Shown here: positions 42,818 to 52,397 of the stretch, in pieces
How the letters are laid out: each line of letters begins with the position of its first letter
Numbering within the stretch: the stretch's first letter is position 1
Assembly: GCF_000163295.1 (NCBI RefSeq)
Contig: NZ_GG700527.1
Coordinates: 1,121,454 to 1,185,453 of the forward strand
Origin: Anaerococcus vaginalis ATCC 51170
GTDB taxonomy: Bacteria; Bacillota; Clostridia; Tissierellales; Peptoniphilaceae
DNA length: 64,000 bases
Direction: 5' to 3'
Position numbers and translations under genes: made by a program
Notes under the pieces: generated by a model
Databases searched by the model: none
Told to the model about the DNA's origin: nothing
What the model saw: the letters and a program-made list of their open reading frames with translations, nothing else

Positions 42818-45299
42818 TGACCTAGCTGATGGAGCTGTAAAAAATAATAAGAAAGACAGTTTTTCTATTAAAATATCAATACTTTTAGCGGTAATGTTAT
42901 TAGGAACTGTAATTTTTATCTTAAACTCGTTAAAAACTGACAAGTATGAGTATGTAAAGAAAACTTTTGGAGATTATCATGTGAATATAAGTGGAATTGA
43001 CCAAGGTTTTTATGATAAATTAAAAAACGATAAAGATATAGAAAAAGTTTCTTTCAATAAAGTAATAAAAACAGACTTAAATGCAGTTATATATGAAAAT
43101 GGAGATCCTGCAAGCCTTTTACGTTATGATATTAAGGAAGGAAAAAAGCCAGAAAAAGCAAATGAACTTTTAGTTCCAGAGAGATTTTTAATAAAAAATA
43201 AAGAATATGATTTGGGTTCTGAAATAAATGTTCGTGATAAAACTTATAAAATAGTTGGTACTTATGATGATTTTAGCTATTCATTTGAAGAGGCTATGCT
43301 TGTAGGTTTATCTAAAAGTGATGATAAAAAAGTCTTGTTTGAAAAAAATGTTGGTACCGAAGCAGAAATTTGGTATAAAAATATAAGAGATACTTATACA
43401 AAAACTAGGAAAATTTTATCAGAAATGAATATTGACGAGAACCATGCCTTAGACATTGGTAGAGTATTTTATAATAAAGATATCTTAGAATATAAAATGG
43501 TCTATCCAAAAGGAATTATTCCACCAAAAAGTGTTGTAAACTCAGCTTTAGAACAATATGGAGCAGCCTTCTTTCTTTGCCTACTTTTTGCTTTTATCAT
43601 TTATGGGGCTTTTAATGTATGGAACAATAGGGATCTAAAGGAAATTGCTTTATTAAAAAGCACTGGGATGACAGATAAGCAGGTAAAGCAATTAATTCGA
43701 AAGAAAGCATTTAAACTTTCAACCTTACCAATAGCCTTGGGAACAATCTTATCTTTGGCTTCTGCAAATCTGCTCTTATATTTGATGTGGCTTAATAATA
43801 CAAAATCTTATCAAAACATATCAAATATTTTAGGTCAAAGTGTAAAATCTATGGATTTCCATTTCATATTTCCAAGCCCTATATCTATTTTAATAATTGT
43901 TTTGTTATCCTTGATAATGGTGTATTTTTCAGCATTGATCCCTGCCAAGAAAAGTGCGAAGATAAATGTTGTCGAAGGTTTAAATGGGATTACAGAAAAA
44001 AATATTAAATTAGGAAAATCAAAAATAAATGGACCAATAGAAAAGACTTTAGCAAAAGATTATTACAGGTCTTACCAATCAACCTATAAAATTATTGTGA
44101 TATCAATAGCTCTATCAGCTTTTTTATTGACGACAGTTTTAGTAAGTCAGGCATATAAAAGTTTAGAGGAAAAATATAATAACTACCAAAGTCCTTACAA
44201 TTTTGACTCTAGTATTTATGTAGATGATTTTTTGGATAAAAACCTTGTTCATGATATAGAAGAAGTTGAAGGCATAGACCAATTGCATGTATATCAAAGA
44301 GTTGATACAAAATTTTACCTTGGCGATAATAAGGATTTTATTTCTAAAGATTTAAAGGAAGCTTTAAAGAGCGGTAAAATACCGGAAGATAAATTGTATT
44401 CCAACATATACGCCCTAACAGATGAGGATTTTGAGAAACTTTTAAATGAAAATAATATTTCGAATGCAAAGTATTTACTACTAAATAAAATTCCAAAAAA
44501 TAGTGGAAGTCCTTATTCTTTTAATGAATATATAAAAATTTCTGATAAGGATACAGGAAAAGTAACTTTAAAATATAATGCAAATGGTAAGTCCATGCCT
44601 ATAAAAATAGATTCAAGTATCGATGAAATGCCTTATAATATAGAAGCTTATAATGACAATCAAATATCTATCTTTACAAGTGAAAGTACTATGAAAAAAT
44701 TTATTGATGAATATGGAATAGATCAAGGCAACCCAGTTTATTATTACTTTGTAAAAATTAAAGCTGATAATAATAAAGAAAAAGTATTTGAAGATGCGGA
44801 AAAAGTAATTTCAACCTATGTTCCAAAATCTGATCATGGAACTTCTACAGAAATTATTAGAGCAGCCATGGATAAAGAACTAATAAGAAATGAAAAGCTA
44901 TTGAATCTAGCCATCCAAATCATTCTTATAACAATTGCACTTTCCAATGCTTATAATAGTTTTAAGGGAAACCTTAGGGCAAGATCCAATGACTTTAAAC
45001 TTCTATCAACAGCAGGTATGACAGAAAAGCAAATGAAAAAGATGGTCTTTGGAGAAGGGAAAATATTGTTTAAAAATATTTTCTTAGTCTATATCTTTAT
45101 GTTCATTATGAGAATTGCACTTAGAGCCTATAGGAGTAACTATGAATTAGCATTTGCGATAAAAGGTCTGATAACAAATATGAATTATATCCCTCTAATA
45201 GTAGTATTTGTATTTATGATTGCAGGAGTTTTATTTGCAATAAAAAGTGGTTTTAAAACAATAAACGAGAACTCAGATAATACTTTCAAGAGTATATAA
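42795..45299 (+). CDS. FtsX-type ABC permease with two large extracellular domains
   Basis: An 834-residue permease. TM1 at about 26-45 is followed by a ~200-residue outer domain, then three TMs (about 255-385). A second repeat has TM5 near 430, an outer domain (455-695) and three more TMs. Both halves carry the FtsX motif after the second helix of each repeat: ALLKSTGMTDKQVKQLIR and KLLSTAGMTEKQMKKMV. BceB proteins usually have ten TMs and one outer domain in ~650 residues, so this is a duplicated-FtsX variant. Function as peptide sensor or detoxifier is inferred from the adjacent kinase. Confidence 0.88.
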   Translation: MKLMKIINDLADGAVKNNKKDSFSIKISILLAVMLLGTVIFILNSLKTDKYEYVKKTFGDYHVNISGIDQGFYDKLKNDKDIEKVSFNKVIKTDLNAVIYENGDPASLLRYDIKEGKKPEKANELLVPERFLIKNKEYDLGSEINVRDKTYKIVGTYDDFSYSFEEAMLVGLSKSDDKKVLFEKNVGTEAEIWYKNIRDTYTKTRKILSEMNIDENHALDIGRVFYNKDILEYKMVYPKGIIPPKSVVNSALEQYGAAFFLCLLFAFIIYGAFNVWNNRDLKEIALLKSTGMTDKQVKQLIRKKAFKLSTLPIALGTILSLASANLLLYLMWLNNTKSYQNISNILGQSVKSMDFHFIFPSPISILIIVLLSLIMVYFSALIPAKKSAKINVVEGLNGITEKNIKLGKSKINGPIEKTLAKDYYRSYQSTYKIIVISIALSAFLLTTVLVSQAYKSLEEKYNNYQSPYNFDSSIYVDDFLDKNLVHDIEEVEGIDQLHVYQRVDTKFYLGDNKDFISKDLKEALKSGKIPEDKLYSNIYALTDEDFEKLLNENNISNAKYLLLNKIPKNSGSPYSFNEYIKISDKDTGKVTLKYNANGKSMPIKIDSSIDEMPYNIEAYNDNQISIFTSESTMKKFIDEYGIDQGNPVYYYFVKIKADNNKEKVFEDAEKVISTYVPKSDHGTSTEIIRAAMDKELIRNEKLLNLAIQIILITIALSNAYNSFKGNLRARSNDFKLLSTAGMTEKQMKKMVFGEGKILFKNIFLVYIFMFIMRIALRAYRSNYELAFAIKGLITNMNYIPLIVVFVFMIAGVLFAIKSGFKTINENSDNTFKSI

Positions 45300-45303
45300 G
45301 AAA

Positions 45304-45332
45304 AAGGCTGTGAGCATTAAACTCATAGCCTT
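45304..45332. terminator. Terminator after the ABC permease
   Basis: Stem AAGGCTGTGAG/CTCATAGCCTT with one mismatch, preceded by A-rich sequence and followed by TTATCTT. It lies 5 bases past the permease stop and faces the rplS end. Confidence 0.8.
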
Positions 45333-45406
45333 TTATCTTGACACCTAAATACTCTTTAAATCAGTTTTCTAAAATCCCTAATTCAATGAGCCTTTGGGCC
45401 TTTTTA

Positions 45407-45754
45407 TTAATAATTTGTTTTTTCTTTAACTTTTGCAGCCTTACCTTGACGACCTCTTAGGTAATTTAGTTTTGCACGTCTTACCTTACCACGTCTAACG
45501 ACTTTGAATACTTCTAGTCTTGGTGAGTGATAAAGGAATGTTCTTTCAACTCCTACACCATAAGAAAGTCTTCTAAGTGTGAAAGTTTTTCCAAGATTTC
45601 CTTCATTTATTTTAATTACTACACCTTCAAAGTCTTGGAGTCTTGTTTTGTCTCCTTCTTTGATTCTGTAGCTTACTCTTACAGTATCTCCAACTCTAAA
45701 GTCTGGATTATCTTCACGTAGTTGTTCATTTTCTATTTTTTTGATTAATTCCAT
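45407..45754 (-). CDS. rplS: 50S ribosomal protein L19
   Basis: A 115-residue protein with the L19 pattern: [32 protein letters not shown], then [24 protein letters not shown] and [22 protein letters not shown]. It overlaps trmD by 29 bases. It ends the ylxM-to-rplS operon; the ABC/two-component island follows downstream in the opposite direction. Confidence 0.97.
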   Translation of the reverse strand: MELIKKIENEQLREDNPDFRVGDTVRVSYRIKEGDKTRLQDFEGVVIKINEGNLGKTFTLRRLSYGVGVERTFLYHSPRLEVFKVVRRGKVRRAKLNYLRGRQGKAAKVKEKTNY

Positions 45755-46445
45755 CGTGATCCTCCTTGATATATCTATCGTATAAATCTCTTCTTACTCT
45801 TTTGGTTTTTTGAAGAGATGATTTCTTCTTCCACTCTTCTACTTTTTTATGATCTCCACTATATAGTTCTTTTGGAACCATATATCCATTAAAATTTCTA
45901 GGCTTAGTGTACTCATCATATTGTAGTAGACCATTGTAGTGTGAATCTGTAACTAATGATTCTTTTTTCCCAACAACTCCTCCAATAAATCTTGAAAGAG
46001 AATCTATTAACACCATGGCAGGGATTTCGCCACCGGTTAAAACATAATCTCCAATTGAAACTTCATAATCGACATAGTGATTGGTAATTCTTGCATCAAT
46101 TCCTTCGTAATGACCGCAAATTATTACCAAGTCTTCAAAATCTGCAAATTTGATTGCTAATTTTTGGTTTAGGATTTCTCCTGCTGCAGACATGTAGACT
46201 ACTTTTGATTTTGAACTTTTATTTGCTATTAGAGCATCATAAATCGGCTGAGGTCTCATAAGCATTCCTGCAGCCCCTCCAAAAACTGTATCATCAACCC
46301 TGTTGTGTTTGTCCTTGCTATAATCTCTTATATCAACAAGATTAATTTCAATAAGTCCTTTTTCAATTGCCTTTCCTATGACTCCATAGCTTTTTAGAAA
46401 TTCGAAAGATTCAGGAAAAAGTGTAAGTATAGTTATTTTATTCAT
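45726..46445 (-). CDS. trmD: tRNA (guanine-N1)-methyltransferase
   Basis: A 239-residue SPOUT methyltransferase. It has [52 protein letters not shown], the [19 protein letters not shown] trefoil-knot segment and [14 protein letters not shown]. It methylates G37 of tRNAs reading CNN and similar codons, preventing frameshifting. It overlaps rimM by 8 bases. Confidence 0.97.
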   Translation of the reverse strand: MNKITILTLFPESFEFLKSYGVIGKAIEKGLIEINLVDIRDYSKDKHNRVDDTVFGGAAGMLMRPQPIYDALIANKSSKSKVVYMSAAGEILNQKLAIKFADFEDLVIICGHYEGIDARITNHYVDYEVSIGDYVLTGGEIPAMVLIDSLSRFIGGVVGKKESLVTDSHYNGLLQYDEYTKPRNFNGYMVPKELYSGDHKKVEEWKKKSSLQKTKRVRRDLYDRYIKEDHDGINQKNRK

Positions 46446-46923
46446 AATCTTTGAAGTTTTCCACTTCTATTTTTTTATTTTCTAAGTCAACATTTTTTAC
46501 TGTAGCATTTAAGGCTGGAAAATAAATTTCTTTTCCGTCTTTTTCTATTACATAGATATCATTTGGATAAACTCCAGTGATGACATCTTTTATAAAACCA
46601 AGTTCTTGATTTTTTTCATAAACTTTTAGGCCAATCAAATCAAATAAATAATATTCTCCATCATTTAATTTTTCTAAGTCCTTATCCTCAATAGTAAGTT
46701 CGTGTCCAATAAACTTTTCTACCTCATTAATATCATTATATTCCTTGAGTTTTATGATGATACTACCCTTATGCTTAAAAGATGATTCGATTGTAACTAA
46801 ATTTCCATCAAGTAAAAGTTTTGATCCTTTTTCAAATCTTTTTTCATTGTCTGAATAAGATTTTATTTTTAGATTTCCTTTTATCCCGTGTGTTGTAAGT
46901 ATCTCTGCTACAGTTATTTTCAT
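46438..46923 (-). CDS. rimM: Ribosome maturation factor RimM
   Basis: A 161-residue protein with the RimM N-terminal domain (VAEILTTHGIKGNLKIKSYSDNEKRFEKGSKLLL) and a C-terminal PRC-barrel (YYLFDLIGLKVYEKNQELGFIKDVITG). It assists 30S head assembly. The ATG overlaps the khpA stop by 4 bases. Confidence 0.95.
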   Translation of the reverse strand: MKITVAEILTTHGIKGNLKIKSYSDNEKRFEKGSKLLLDGNLVTIESSFKHKGSIIIKLKEYNDINEVEKFIGHELTIEDKDLEKLNDGEYYLFDLIGLKVYEKNQELGFIKDVITGVYPNDIYVIEKDGKEIYFPALNATVKNVDLENKKIEVENFKDYE

Positions 46924-47144
46924 ATTCTTATATTAACCTTAACATCTTCTTTGACTGCGCAGGCACGAGCAATAGTTCTAATAGAATTAATAATATTCCC
47001 ACCTTTACCTATAACTCTTCCCTTGTCTTTTTCTGCTACGTTAATTTTAATGTCAACTTCTCCGTTGTCTTCTTCTAATATTATTCCTACAGCATCTTTG
47101 TCTTCGACAAGTTCTGTAACTATTAGTTTGACTAATTCTTTCAT
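46920..47144 (-). CDS. khpA: KhpA RNA-binding KH-domain protein
   Basis: A 74-residue single KH domain with the motif KGRVIGKGGNIINSIRTIARAC (GxxG loop IGKGG). KhpA, with KhpB/Jag, binds RNA and affects cell elongation and division in streptococci. Here it sits between rpsP and rimM as in most Firmicutes. Confidence 0.93.
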   Translation of the reverse strand: MKELVKLIVTELVEDKDAVGIILEEDNGEVDIKINVAEKDKGRVIGKGGNIINSIRTIARACAVKEDVKVNIRI

Positions 47145-47149
47145 TTTTC

Positions 47150-47395
47150 TTATGCTAAAACGTTGTTGTCGTTAAATAATTTTTCAACAATAGAAGTTGG
47201 TTTTGCACCATTTTTAATCCATTGTTTAGCTTTTTCGTTGTCAATTTTAAATTCTTTTGGTTCAGATACTGGATTATATGTTCCAATTTCTTCGATGAAT
47301 TTTCCATCTCTTGGACTTCTAGAATCTGCTACAACTACTCTGTAAAATGGTCTTTTCTTTTGTCCCATTCTTTTTAATCTAATTTTAACTGCCAT
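47150..47395 (-). CDS. rpsP: 30S ribosomal protein S16
   Basis: An 81-residue protein starting [42 protein letters not shown], the canonical S16 start. Two ATGs are adjacent; I chose 47395 because GGAGG sits 5 bases upstream of it but only 2 from the ATG at 47398. It lies 13 bases from the ffh stop. Confidence 0.96.
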   Translation of the reverse strand: MAVKIRLKRMGQKKRPFYRVVVADSRSPRDGKFIEEIGTYNPVSEPKEFKIDNEKAKQWIKNGAKPTSIVEKLFNDNNVLA

Positions 47396-47411
47396 CATAA
47401 CCTCCGTTTTT

Positions 47412-48749
47412 TTAGAAGAAAGGCATATTGAATTTTCTTTTGCCTTTTCTACCTTTTTTCATATTAGTAAATTGTTTCATCATTTTCTTTAGTTCTTTGA
47501 ATTGCTTTAATAATTTATTTAATTCATTCATATCAACCCCAGATCCCTTGGCAATTCTTTCTTTACGACTTTTGCCAATAATCTCTGGTTTTTCTCTTTC
47601 TTCTTTTGTCATAGAAGATATTAAAGCTTCAATCCTTACAAATCCTTTTTCATCAACATTTACATTTTTAAGCATCTTGTTGTTTACTCCAGGAATCATA
47701 GCAAGTAAATCTTCAAGCGGTCCCATATTTCTTATTTGATTTATTTGTTCAACAAAATCATCAAGAGTATAGGATTGGTTTCGCATTTTTTCTTCAAGTT
47801 CTTTTGCATCTTTTAAAGTAACTTGTTTTTCTGCCTTTTCAATAAGAGATAAGACATCTCCCATACCAAGTATTCTTGATGCCATCCTGTCTGGATGAAA
47901 GGCTTCAAGATCATCAAGCTTTTCGCCTGTACCAATAAATTTAATTGGCTTTCCTACAACTTGTCTAATTGAAAGGGCTGCTCCACCTCTTGCATCTCCG
48001 TCAAGTTTTGTTAGAATAACGCCAGTAATATCAAGATATTCATCAAATGTTTTTGCAACATTTACAGATTCTTGTCCAACCATGGCATCAACTACCAAAA
48101 GTATCTCATCAGGTTTTACAGCTTTTTTAATATTTTTAAGCTCATCCATCAAATCTTCATCGATTTGAAGTCGTCCAGCCGTATCCATTATAACAACATC
48201 ATTGTTATTTCTTCTAGCATATTCTTTTGCTTCATTTGCAGTTTGAACAGGATCTTGCTTTCCCTTTTCAAAAACTTCAACCTCAGCTTGTTTGCCCACA
48301 ACTTTCAATTGCTCAATAGCCGCAGGTCTATAAACATCAAGAGCTACTAGGAGAGGATTTCTGCCTTCTTTTTTTAATTTCCTGACAAGTTTTCCAGAGT
48401 GAGTTGTCTTACCTGAACCTTGCAAACCTACCATCAACACAACGTGAGGAGTAGATCCTTTTAGCTCAAGTTTAGAATTTTCCTTACCCATAAGATTTGT
48501 AAGTTCTTCATTTACAATCTTAATTACAGTTTGACCTGGAGTAAGAGATTCCATGACATCTTGACCCATAGCTCTTTCTTTGATTTTTTTGACAAACTCC
48601 TTAACTACTTTGTAATTAACGTCAGCCTCAAGCAAAGAAAGTTTTATTTCTCTGGCTACATTGTCGATGTCTTTTTCGCTTAATTTTCCTTTTCCTGTAA
48701 GTTTACCTAAAGATTCTTGTAACTTCTCAGAAAGATTTGAAAAAATCAT
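47412..48749 (-). CDS. ffh: Signal recognition particle GTPase Ffh
   Basis: A 445-residue SRP54. The N domain (1-85) precedes the G domain with [32 protein letters not shown] and [18 protein letters not shown]. The methionine-rich M domain starts near 300 and ends in a basic [13 protein letters not shown] tail. It binds signal sequences and 4.5S RNA for co-translational targeting. It follows ylxM by 11 bases. Confidence 0.97.
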   Translation of the reverse strand: MIFSNLSEKLQESLGKLTGKGKLSEKDIDNVAREIKLSLLEADVNYKVVKEFVKKIKERAMGQDVMESLTPGQTVIKIVNEELTNLMGKENSKLELKGSTPHVVLMVGLQGSGKTTHSGKLVRKLKKEGRNPLLVALDVYRPAAIEQLKVVGKQAEVEVFEKGKQDPVQTANEAKEYARRNNNDVVIMDTAGRLQIDEDLMDELKNIKKAVKPDEILLVVDAMVGQESVNVAKTFDEYLDITGVILTKLDGDARGGAALSIRQVVGKPIKFIGTGEKLDDLEAFHPDRMASRILGMGDVLSLIEKAEKQVTLKDAKELEEKMRNQSYTLDDFVEQINQIRNMGPLEDLLAMIPGVNNKMLKNVNVDEKGFVRIEALISSMTKEEREKPEIIGKSRKERIAKGSGVDMNELNKLLKQFKELKKMMKQFTNMKKGRKGKRKFNMPFF

Positions 48750-48760
48750 ATTTTCACATC

Positions 48761-49084
48761 CTAAATTTTATTTATCATTTCATCGATCATATCCATAGCT
48801 TCACTTTGATTTGAACTTTCGATCAACTCTCTTAACAAAGACAAATCTTCTCTTAATTGATTTTTTTTCTTTATTAAAGAAAGCTCATTTTCAAACTCAA
48901 ATAACTTGTCAACAGACCTTTGAATCATATCAGATATGGCTTGTTTTGACTTATTATTGTTTTGAGCTATTTCATTTAATGATAAATCTTCATTGTAATA
49001 ACAATTTATGACGTCTTTTTGTTTTTCATTCAAAAGCGATCCATAAGTGTCAAACAATCTTGCAACTTGTACTAATTTTTCCAT
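48761..49084 (-). CDS. ylxM: YlxM / UPF0122 SRP-associated helix-turn-helix protein
   Basis: A 107-residue protein from the ATG at 49084. The frame is open further upstream, but that extension lies across the -10 and transcription start, so it cannot be translated. The VARLFDTYGSLLNEKQKDVINCYYNEDLSLNEIAQNNNKSKQAISDMIQRSVDKL segment is a sigma-70 region 4-like HTH. YlxM accompanies ffh in Firmicutes and is thought to modulate the SRP pathway. It is the first gene of the operon. Confidence 0.93.
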   Translation of the reverse strand: MEKLVQVARLFDTYGSLLNEKQKDVINCYYNEDLSLNEIAQNNNKSKQAISDMIQRSVDKLFEFENELSLIKKKNQLREDLSLLRELIESSNQSEAMDMIDEMINKI

Positions 49085-49119
49085 ATTCTCACCCGTCAAG
49101 TATTTTTCTTGACCTATAA

Positions 49120-49148
49120 AGTATACTAGCAATTCAATCTAATGTCAA
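49120..49148 (-). promoter_or_regulatory. Near-consensus promoter of the ylxM-ffh-rplS operon
   Basis: On the minus strand, TTGACA (49143-49148), a 17-base spacer and TATACT (49120-49125), one base from full consensus. It is the best sigma-A promoter seen in the window, suiting a ribosomal operon. Confidence 0.88.
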
Positions 49149-49392
49149 GACTTTTTCTTGACTATTTTTTTCTTGAATTTTCAATCTTAAATAAAATTTT
49201 TTCAAGCAAAAATTAATTTGAAATTTGAAAATATTTTTAATTCGAAAAATTTTCAAAATATTTTAAAATTGAAAATAAAAAATTTCTTATTTAACTTTAC
49301 AAATTTTATTTGTACAATTATTTTTTATTATTATTTTCAATAAAAGACAATATTTTGATATTCAAAGGAAAAAATTTTTGTTATCATATTTA

Positions 49393-49407
49393 TGATAATG
49401 ATTATTA
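49393..49407 (+). promoter_or_regulatory. Fur-box-like operator
   Basis: TGATAATGATTATTA matches the Gram-positive 7-1-7 Fur consensus TGATAATNATTATCA at 13 of 14 defined positions. It lies about 120 bases upstream of the predicted -10. PerR or Zur boxes share this architecture, so the exact regulator is uncertain. Confidence 0.6.
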
Positions 49408-49504
49408 TTATGAATTATTTCTTTGAATTTTTATTTTTAAATTTGCTTTTTTAATTTTTATTTAATGCTTGGAAATTTAAAAATTTACTTTTCAAATGAA
49501 AATC

Positions 49505-49519
49505 AAATAATCATTATTT
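49505..49519 (+). promoter_or_regulatory. Perfect 7-1-7 palindrome overlapping the wall-protein promoter
   Basis: AAATAATCATTATTT is a perfect 7-1-7 inverted repeat. It matches the Fur consensus at 10 of 14 positions and lies over the expected -35/spacer of the TATAAT at 49527. In a sequence this AT-rich, chance palindromes occur. Confidence 0.4.
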
Positions 49520-49569
49520 ATTAAATTATAATTTAATAGAAAAAATTTAACATTATGGAGGTTTAAATT

Positions 49570-52044
49570 TTGAAAAAGAATAAAAAATTTGCTACTGCCC
49601 TAATTTTGGCTATGGGCTTGGGGGTTGTTAATCCCGTTTATAATTCTTACGCATCTAATACTGATGAAAATATGGTAGAATATAGAGAAAATTCGACTGG
49701 CTTTGCTGATAATTTAAATGAAAAAAATCTTGAAAATGAAGTTGGCAAAGCACAAAAAGAATTAGATCTTGCAAATGAAAATTTAAAAGCTAAAGAAAAT
49801 GAAAAAATAGAACTTGATAAAAAAGTTTTATCTTTACAAAATGAACTTAATAAAGCCAATGAAAATAAGAAAAAAGCTGATAATGATTTTATTACCGCTT
49901 ACAAAAAACAAAGTGAAGCAAGCGACGATTATATAAATCTTAGTGAAAAAAAGAATAAACAAGTTGAGGCTGACAAAAATTTAGCCAAAGCAAAAGAAGA
50001 ACTTAATATTGCTAAAAATCAACAAGAAAAAGCAAAAGAGAATTTAAATTTAGCTCAAAAAAATGCTGACGAAAAGAAAAATGCCCTAGACTTGGCAAAT
50101 AATAAGCTTGATGAGGCTAAGAAAAATGAGAAAGCTCAAGAAGATATTTATGAGAATCAAGCAAAGAAAAAAGCAAGTGATGCCTTGGAGAAAAAAGATA
50201 AGGCAAAAAAAGATTTAGACCAAGCGAAAAAAAATTCTGATAATTTTTTGGAAGATCAAAAAGAAGATTTGACAGAAAAAAATCAAAATTATGATAAATC
50301 GAAATCAAAAGTTGATGATTCACGCAATTCTTTAAATTCTCAAAATGAAGATTTGGATAAACTCTATGCGTCTATTAAAAATTATGAAAAAGACAAGACT
50401 GATATAAGCGATAAAAAGTCAGAACTTAAACAAAATTTGCTAGAAGCCAAAGAAAATATTAAATGGCTTCAGCCGAATAGTGATGGGTATAAGGCAAAAC
50501 AAAATGAAATTGATGATTTAAATAAGCAAATAGAAGAAATTGATAAAATTTGCAAAAAAATTACCGAAGATTACAAAAATTTATATAAAGAGGCTGAAAA
50601 AGAATTTGACATATTTAGAAATTATAATACTAATTTCAATGATCTCAAAGAAAATATCAAAGAAAAAAGCCAAGCAAATGCCAAAAATATTGTAATACAA
50701 GAAATTTTAGATGGAAAATTAAACAAGGATAATCTAGAAGAAAAAGCTAAAGCTGCAAATAATAAATTAGGTGACTTGTATTTAAAAAGAAATGGCAAAG
50801 GACATGATTACGAAATGATTAATGATGAATTCCACAAGGCTTGGAGGAAACTAGCACATGCAAGTGAAGTTTTGGAAGAACAAAAAAAGATGGCTTACGA
50901 TTCAAGTAGGGATGAAATTTTCAAAAAAGAGGCCAAAAAACTTATAAAACAATATTCCAAAGAATTTGAAGATAATCTTGCAGTATTAAAGGAAAAACTT
51001 CCCCTATTAAAGGAGAAAGCTGATATTTATTTAGAGTCTATGGTAGAAGTTGAACAAGCAGAAGCCTATGCAAATGCTTTAGAAAATGCAAATATTTTGC
51101 TTGAACAAGTAGATAAAAATAAAGAAAATCTTAAAAATTTAACCGATTCTTTCAACCAAGCTAATGCCCAATACGAAAAAGCACAAAAAGAATTAGAAGA
51201 TGCAAAAAATCTCCTAGATTCTAAGAAAAAAGAAATTGAAGCCAATAAAAATTTGATAGCAAAGGCAAACGAAGACCTAAATACAGCAAGTGAAAATTTA
51301 AATAAAACAAAAACTCAAAAAGATCATGCTGACAAAAAGGTCAAAGAACTTGAAGATTTGATAAAAAATCTTACAAATAATTTGCCAGAAAAAATAGATG
51401 ATGGAAAAATAAATGAAGCTAAAGAAAAATATAATAAAGCAAAAGATGAAGCTCAAAAAGCTCAAAAAATGCTTGAAAATGCACAAAAAGAAGAAGATGA
51501 AATCAAGGCTAGACTTAATAAAGCACAAGATGAAAAAACACAATTGCAAAAAGATATAGATAAGGCAAAAGATGACCTTGATTTAGCAAAAGAAAACCTT
51601 AAAAATAAAAAAGACGCCCTAGCCCTACAAAAAGAAAAAGAATCTATCCAAAAAGCAAAAGCATCGCTTGAAAATTTATTGAAAACTAGCAAGAAAATAA
51701 ATGATAAAAATTTAAATAAGGTAATTGCAGAAATAGAAAAAGCCCTTAAAGACGAAAATCTAACAATAAATGATATTCTTTCATTAAACAACAAATTAAC
51801 CGACGCCCTAAATAATGTAAAATTAAAGCCAAAAGATGAAAGCACTAAACCACAAGATAGTGATAAGGGAAAAAACAAAAATATTCAAAAAGATAAAAAT
51901 AAAAATATTCAAAACAATGAACATAATAGAAAAACTCAAGGAAAAACCTCTCCAAAAACAGGAGTTGAAAGCCTATCCTTTGTTGGAACTTCCTTGGCAC
52001 TTTCCCTATCAGCTCTTTTTGCTTTAAAAAAGAAAAGAAAATAA
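49570..52044 (+). CDS. Long coiled-coil cell-wall-anchored surface protein
   Basis: An 824-residue protein starting at TTG 49570 (GGAGG 8 bases upstream). A signal peptide covers about 1-28 (KKNKKFATALILAMGLGVV... to YNSYA). Residues 40-330 and 500-760 are heptad-rich coiled coil, dominated by K, E, N, A and L with repeated KAKEEL/AKKNEKA-type units. The middle (350-490) has tryptophan-containing helices. A short K/Q/N-rich spacer leads to the sorting signal SPKTG (794-798), a hydrophobic helix and KKKRK tail. It is a stalk-like wall protein, possibly an adhesin or host-protein binder; ligand unknown. Fur-like sites upstream suggest iron control. Confidence 0.88.
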   Translation: MKKNKKFATALILAMGLGVVNPVYNSYASNTDENMVEYRENSTGFADNLNEKNLENEVGKAQKELDLANENLKAKENEKIELDKKVLSLQNELNKANENKKKADNDFITAYKKQSEASDDYINLSEKKNKQVEADKNLAKAKEELNIAKNQQEKAKENLNLAQKNADEKKNALDLANNKLDEAKKNEKAQEDIYENQAKKKASDALEKKDKAKKDLDQAKKNSDNFLEDQKEDLTEKNQNYDKSKSKVDDSRNSLNSQNEDLDKLYASIKNYEKDKTDISDKKSELKQNLLEAKENIKWLQPNSDGYKAKQNEIDDLNKQIEEIDKICKKITEDYKNLYKEAEKEFDIFRNYNTNFNDLKENIKEKSQANAKNIVIQEILDGKLNKDNLEEKAKAANNKLGDLYLKRNGKGHDYEMINDEFHKAWRKLAHASEVLEEQKKMAYDSSRDEIFKKEAKKLIKQYSKEFEDNLAVLKEKLPLLKEKADIYLESMVEVEQAEAYANALENANILLEQVDKNKENLKNLTDSFNQANAQYEKAQKELEDAKNLLDSKKKEIEANKNLIAKANEDLNTASENLNKTKTQKDHADKKVKELEDLIKNLTNNLPEKIDDGKINEAKEKYNKAKDEAQKAQKMLENAQKEEDEIKARLNKAQDEKTQLQKDIDKAKDDLDLAKENLKNKKDALALQKEKESIQKAKASLENLLKTSKKINDKNLNKVIAEIEKALKDENLTINDILSLNNKLTDALNNVKLKPKDESTKPQDSDKGKNKNIQKDKNKNIQNNEHNRKTQGKTSPKTGVESLSFVGTSLALSLSALFALKKKRK

Positions 52045-52076
52045 AGTCACAAACTCTTTAATATATTTTTAAAAAA

Positions 52077-52118
52077 ATGAGTATCAACCAAGGTCTTAAA
52101 AGCAAGGTTGATACTCAT
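52077..52118 (+). terminator. Terminator hairpin, copy 1
   Basis: A perfect 13-base stem ATGAGTATCAACC/GGTTGATACTCAT, with A-tract before and TTTTTACATTTTT after. It lies 32 bases beyond the coiled-coil protein stop. Confidence 0.88.
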
Positions 52119-52319
52119 TTTTACATTTTTAAATTTTATTATTTTCAAGACTATGTAAATTAAGATAAGCTCTTTTACTAAAAATTGACAAATATTGATA
52201 CACAAAATTATTTACAGAACCATAAGAATTTATATTTAGATTTAAGTTTTTAAAAAATATTATCAATCAATTTTTCCTTTAAAGTAGGTTCTTATTTAAT
52301 GCAATAATTTTTATAAAAA

Positions 52320-52361
52320 ATGAGTATAAACCCAAGTCAAAAAGATAAGGTTGATACTCAT
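52320..52361. terminator. Terminator hairpin, copy 2 (diverged duplicate)
   Basis: The right stem arm and tail (GGTTGATACTCATTTTTACA and onward) are identical to copy 1. The left arm has drifted (ATGAGTATAAACC). It serves the convergent PEG-repeat gene on the minus strand, whose stop is 36 bases away, and its tail runs into that gene's 3' end. Confidence 0.75.
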
Positions 52362-52397
52362 TTTTACATTTTTAAATTTTTAAAATATTAAATTTTA

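Larger units (their letters stand above)
49149..49569 (+). other. Extremely AT-rich upstream region of a wall-protein gene
   Basis: About 420 bases without any gene and almost without G or C. It holds two 7-1-7 palindromes described separately, a TATAAT -10 at 49527-49532 and GGAGG at 49557-49561 before the TTG start. The rest shows only A/T tracts. Confidence 0.6.
52045..52397. other. 353-bp gap between convergent wall-protein genes
   Basis: No gene. It contains two related hairpins at 52077-52118 and 52320-52361 with near-identical downstream tails, and about 170 bases of AT-rich sequence between them in which I see nothing. Confidence 0.6.

Noticed and set aside
40011..45406. An integrative element with att sites bounding the two-component/ABC island
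   Set aside because: I found no integrase, no IS ends and no clear direct repeats at the two edges. Insertion is inferred from gene order only.
49085..49132. N-terminal extension of YlxM (MLVYFIGQEKYLTGEN)
   Set aside because: It overlaps the -10 and start region of a near-consensus promoter, and family members begin at the internal methionine.
51298..51878. Overlapping minus-strand frames inside the coiled-coil wall protein gene
   Set aside because: They are Phe/Ser/Leu-rich antisense shadows of a Lys/Glu-rich gene and lack ribosome-binding sites.
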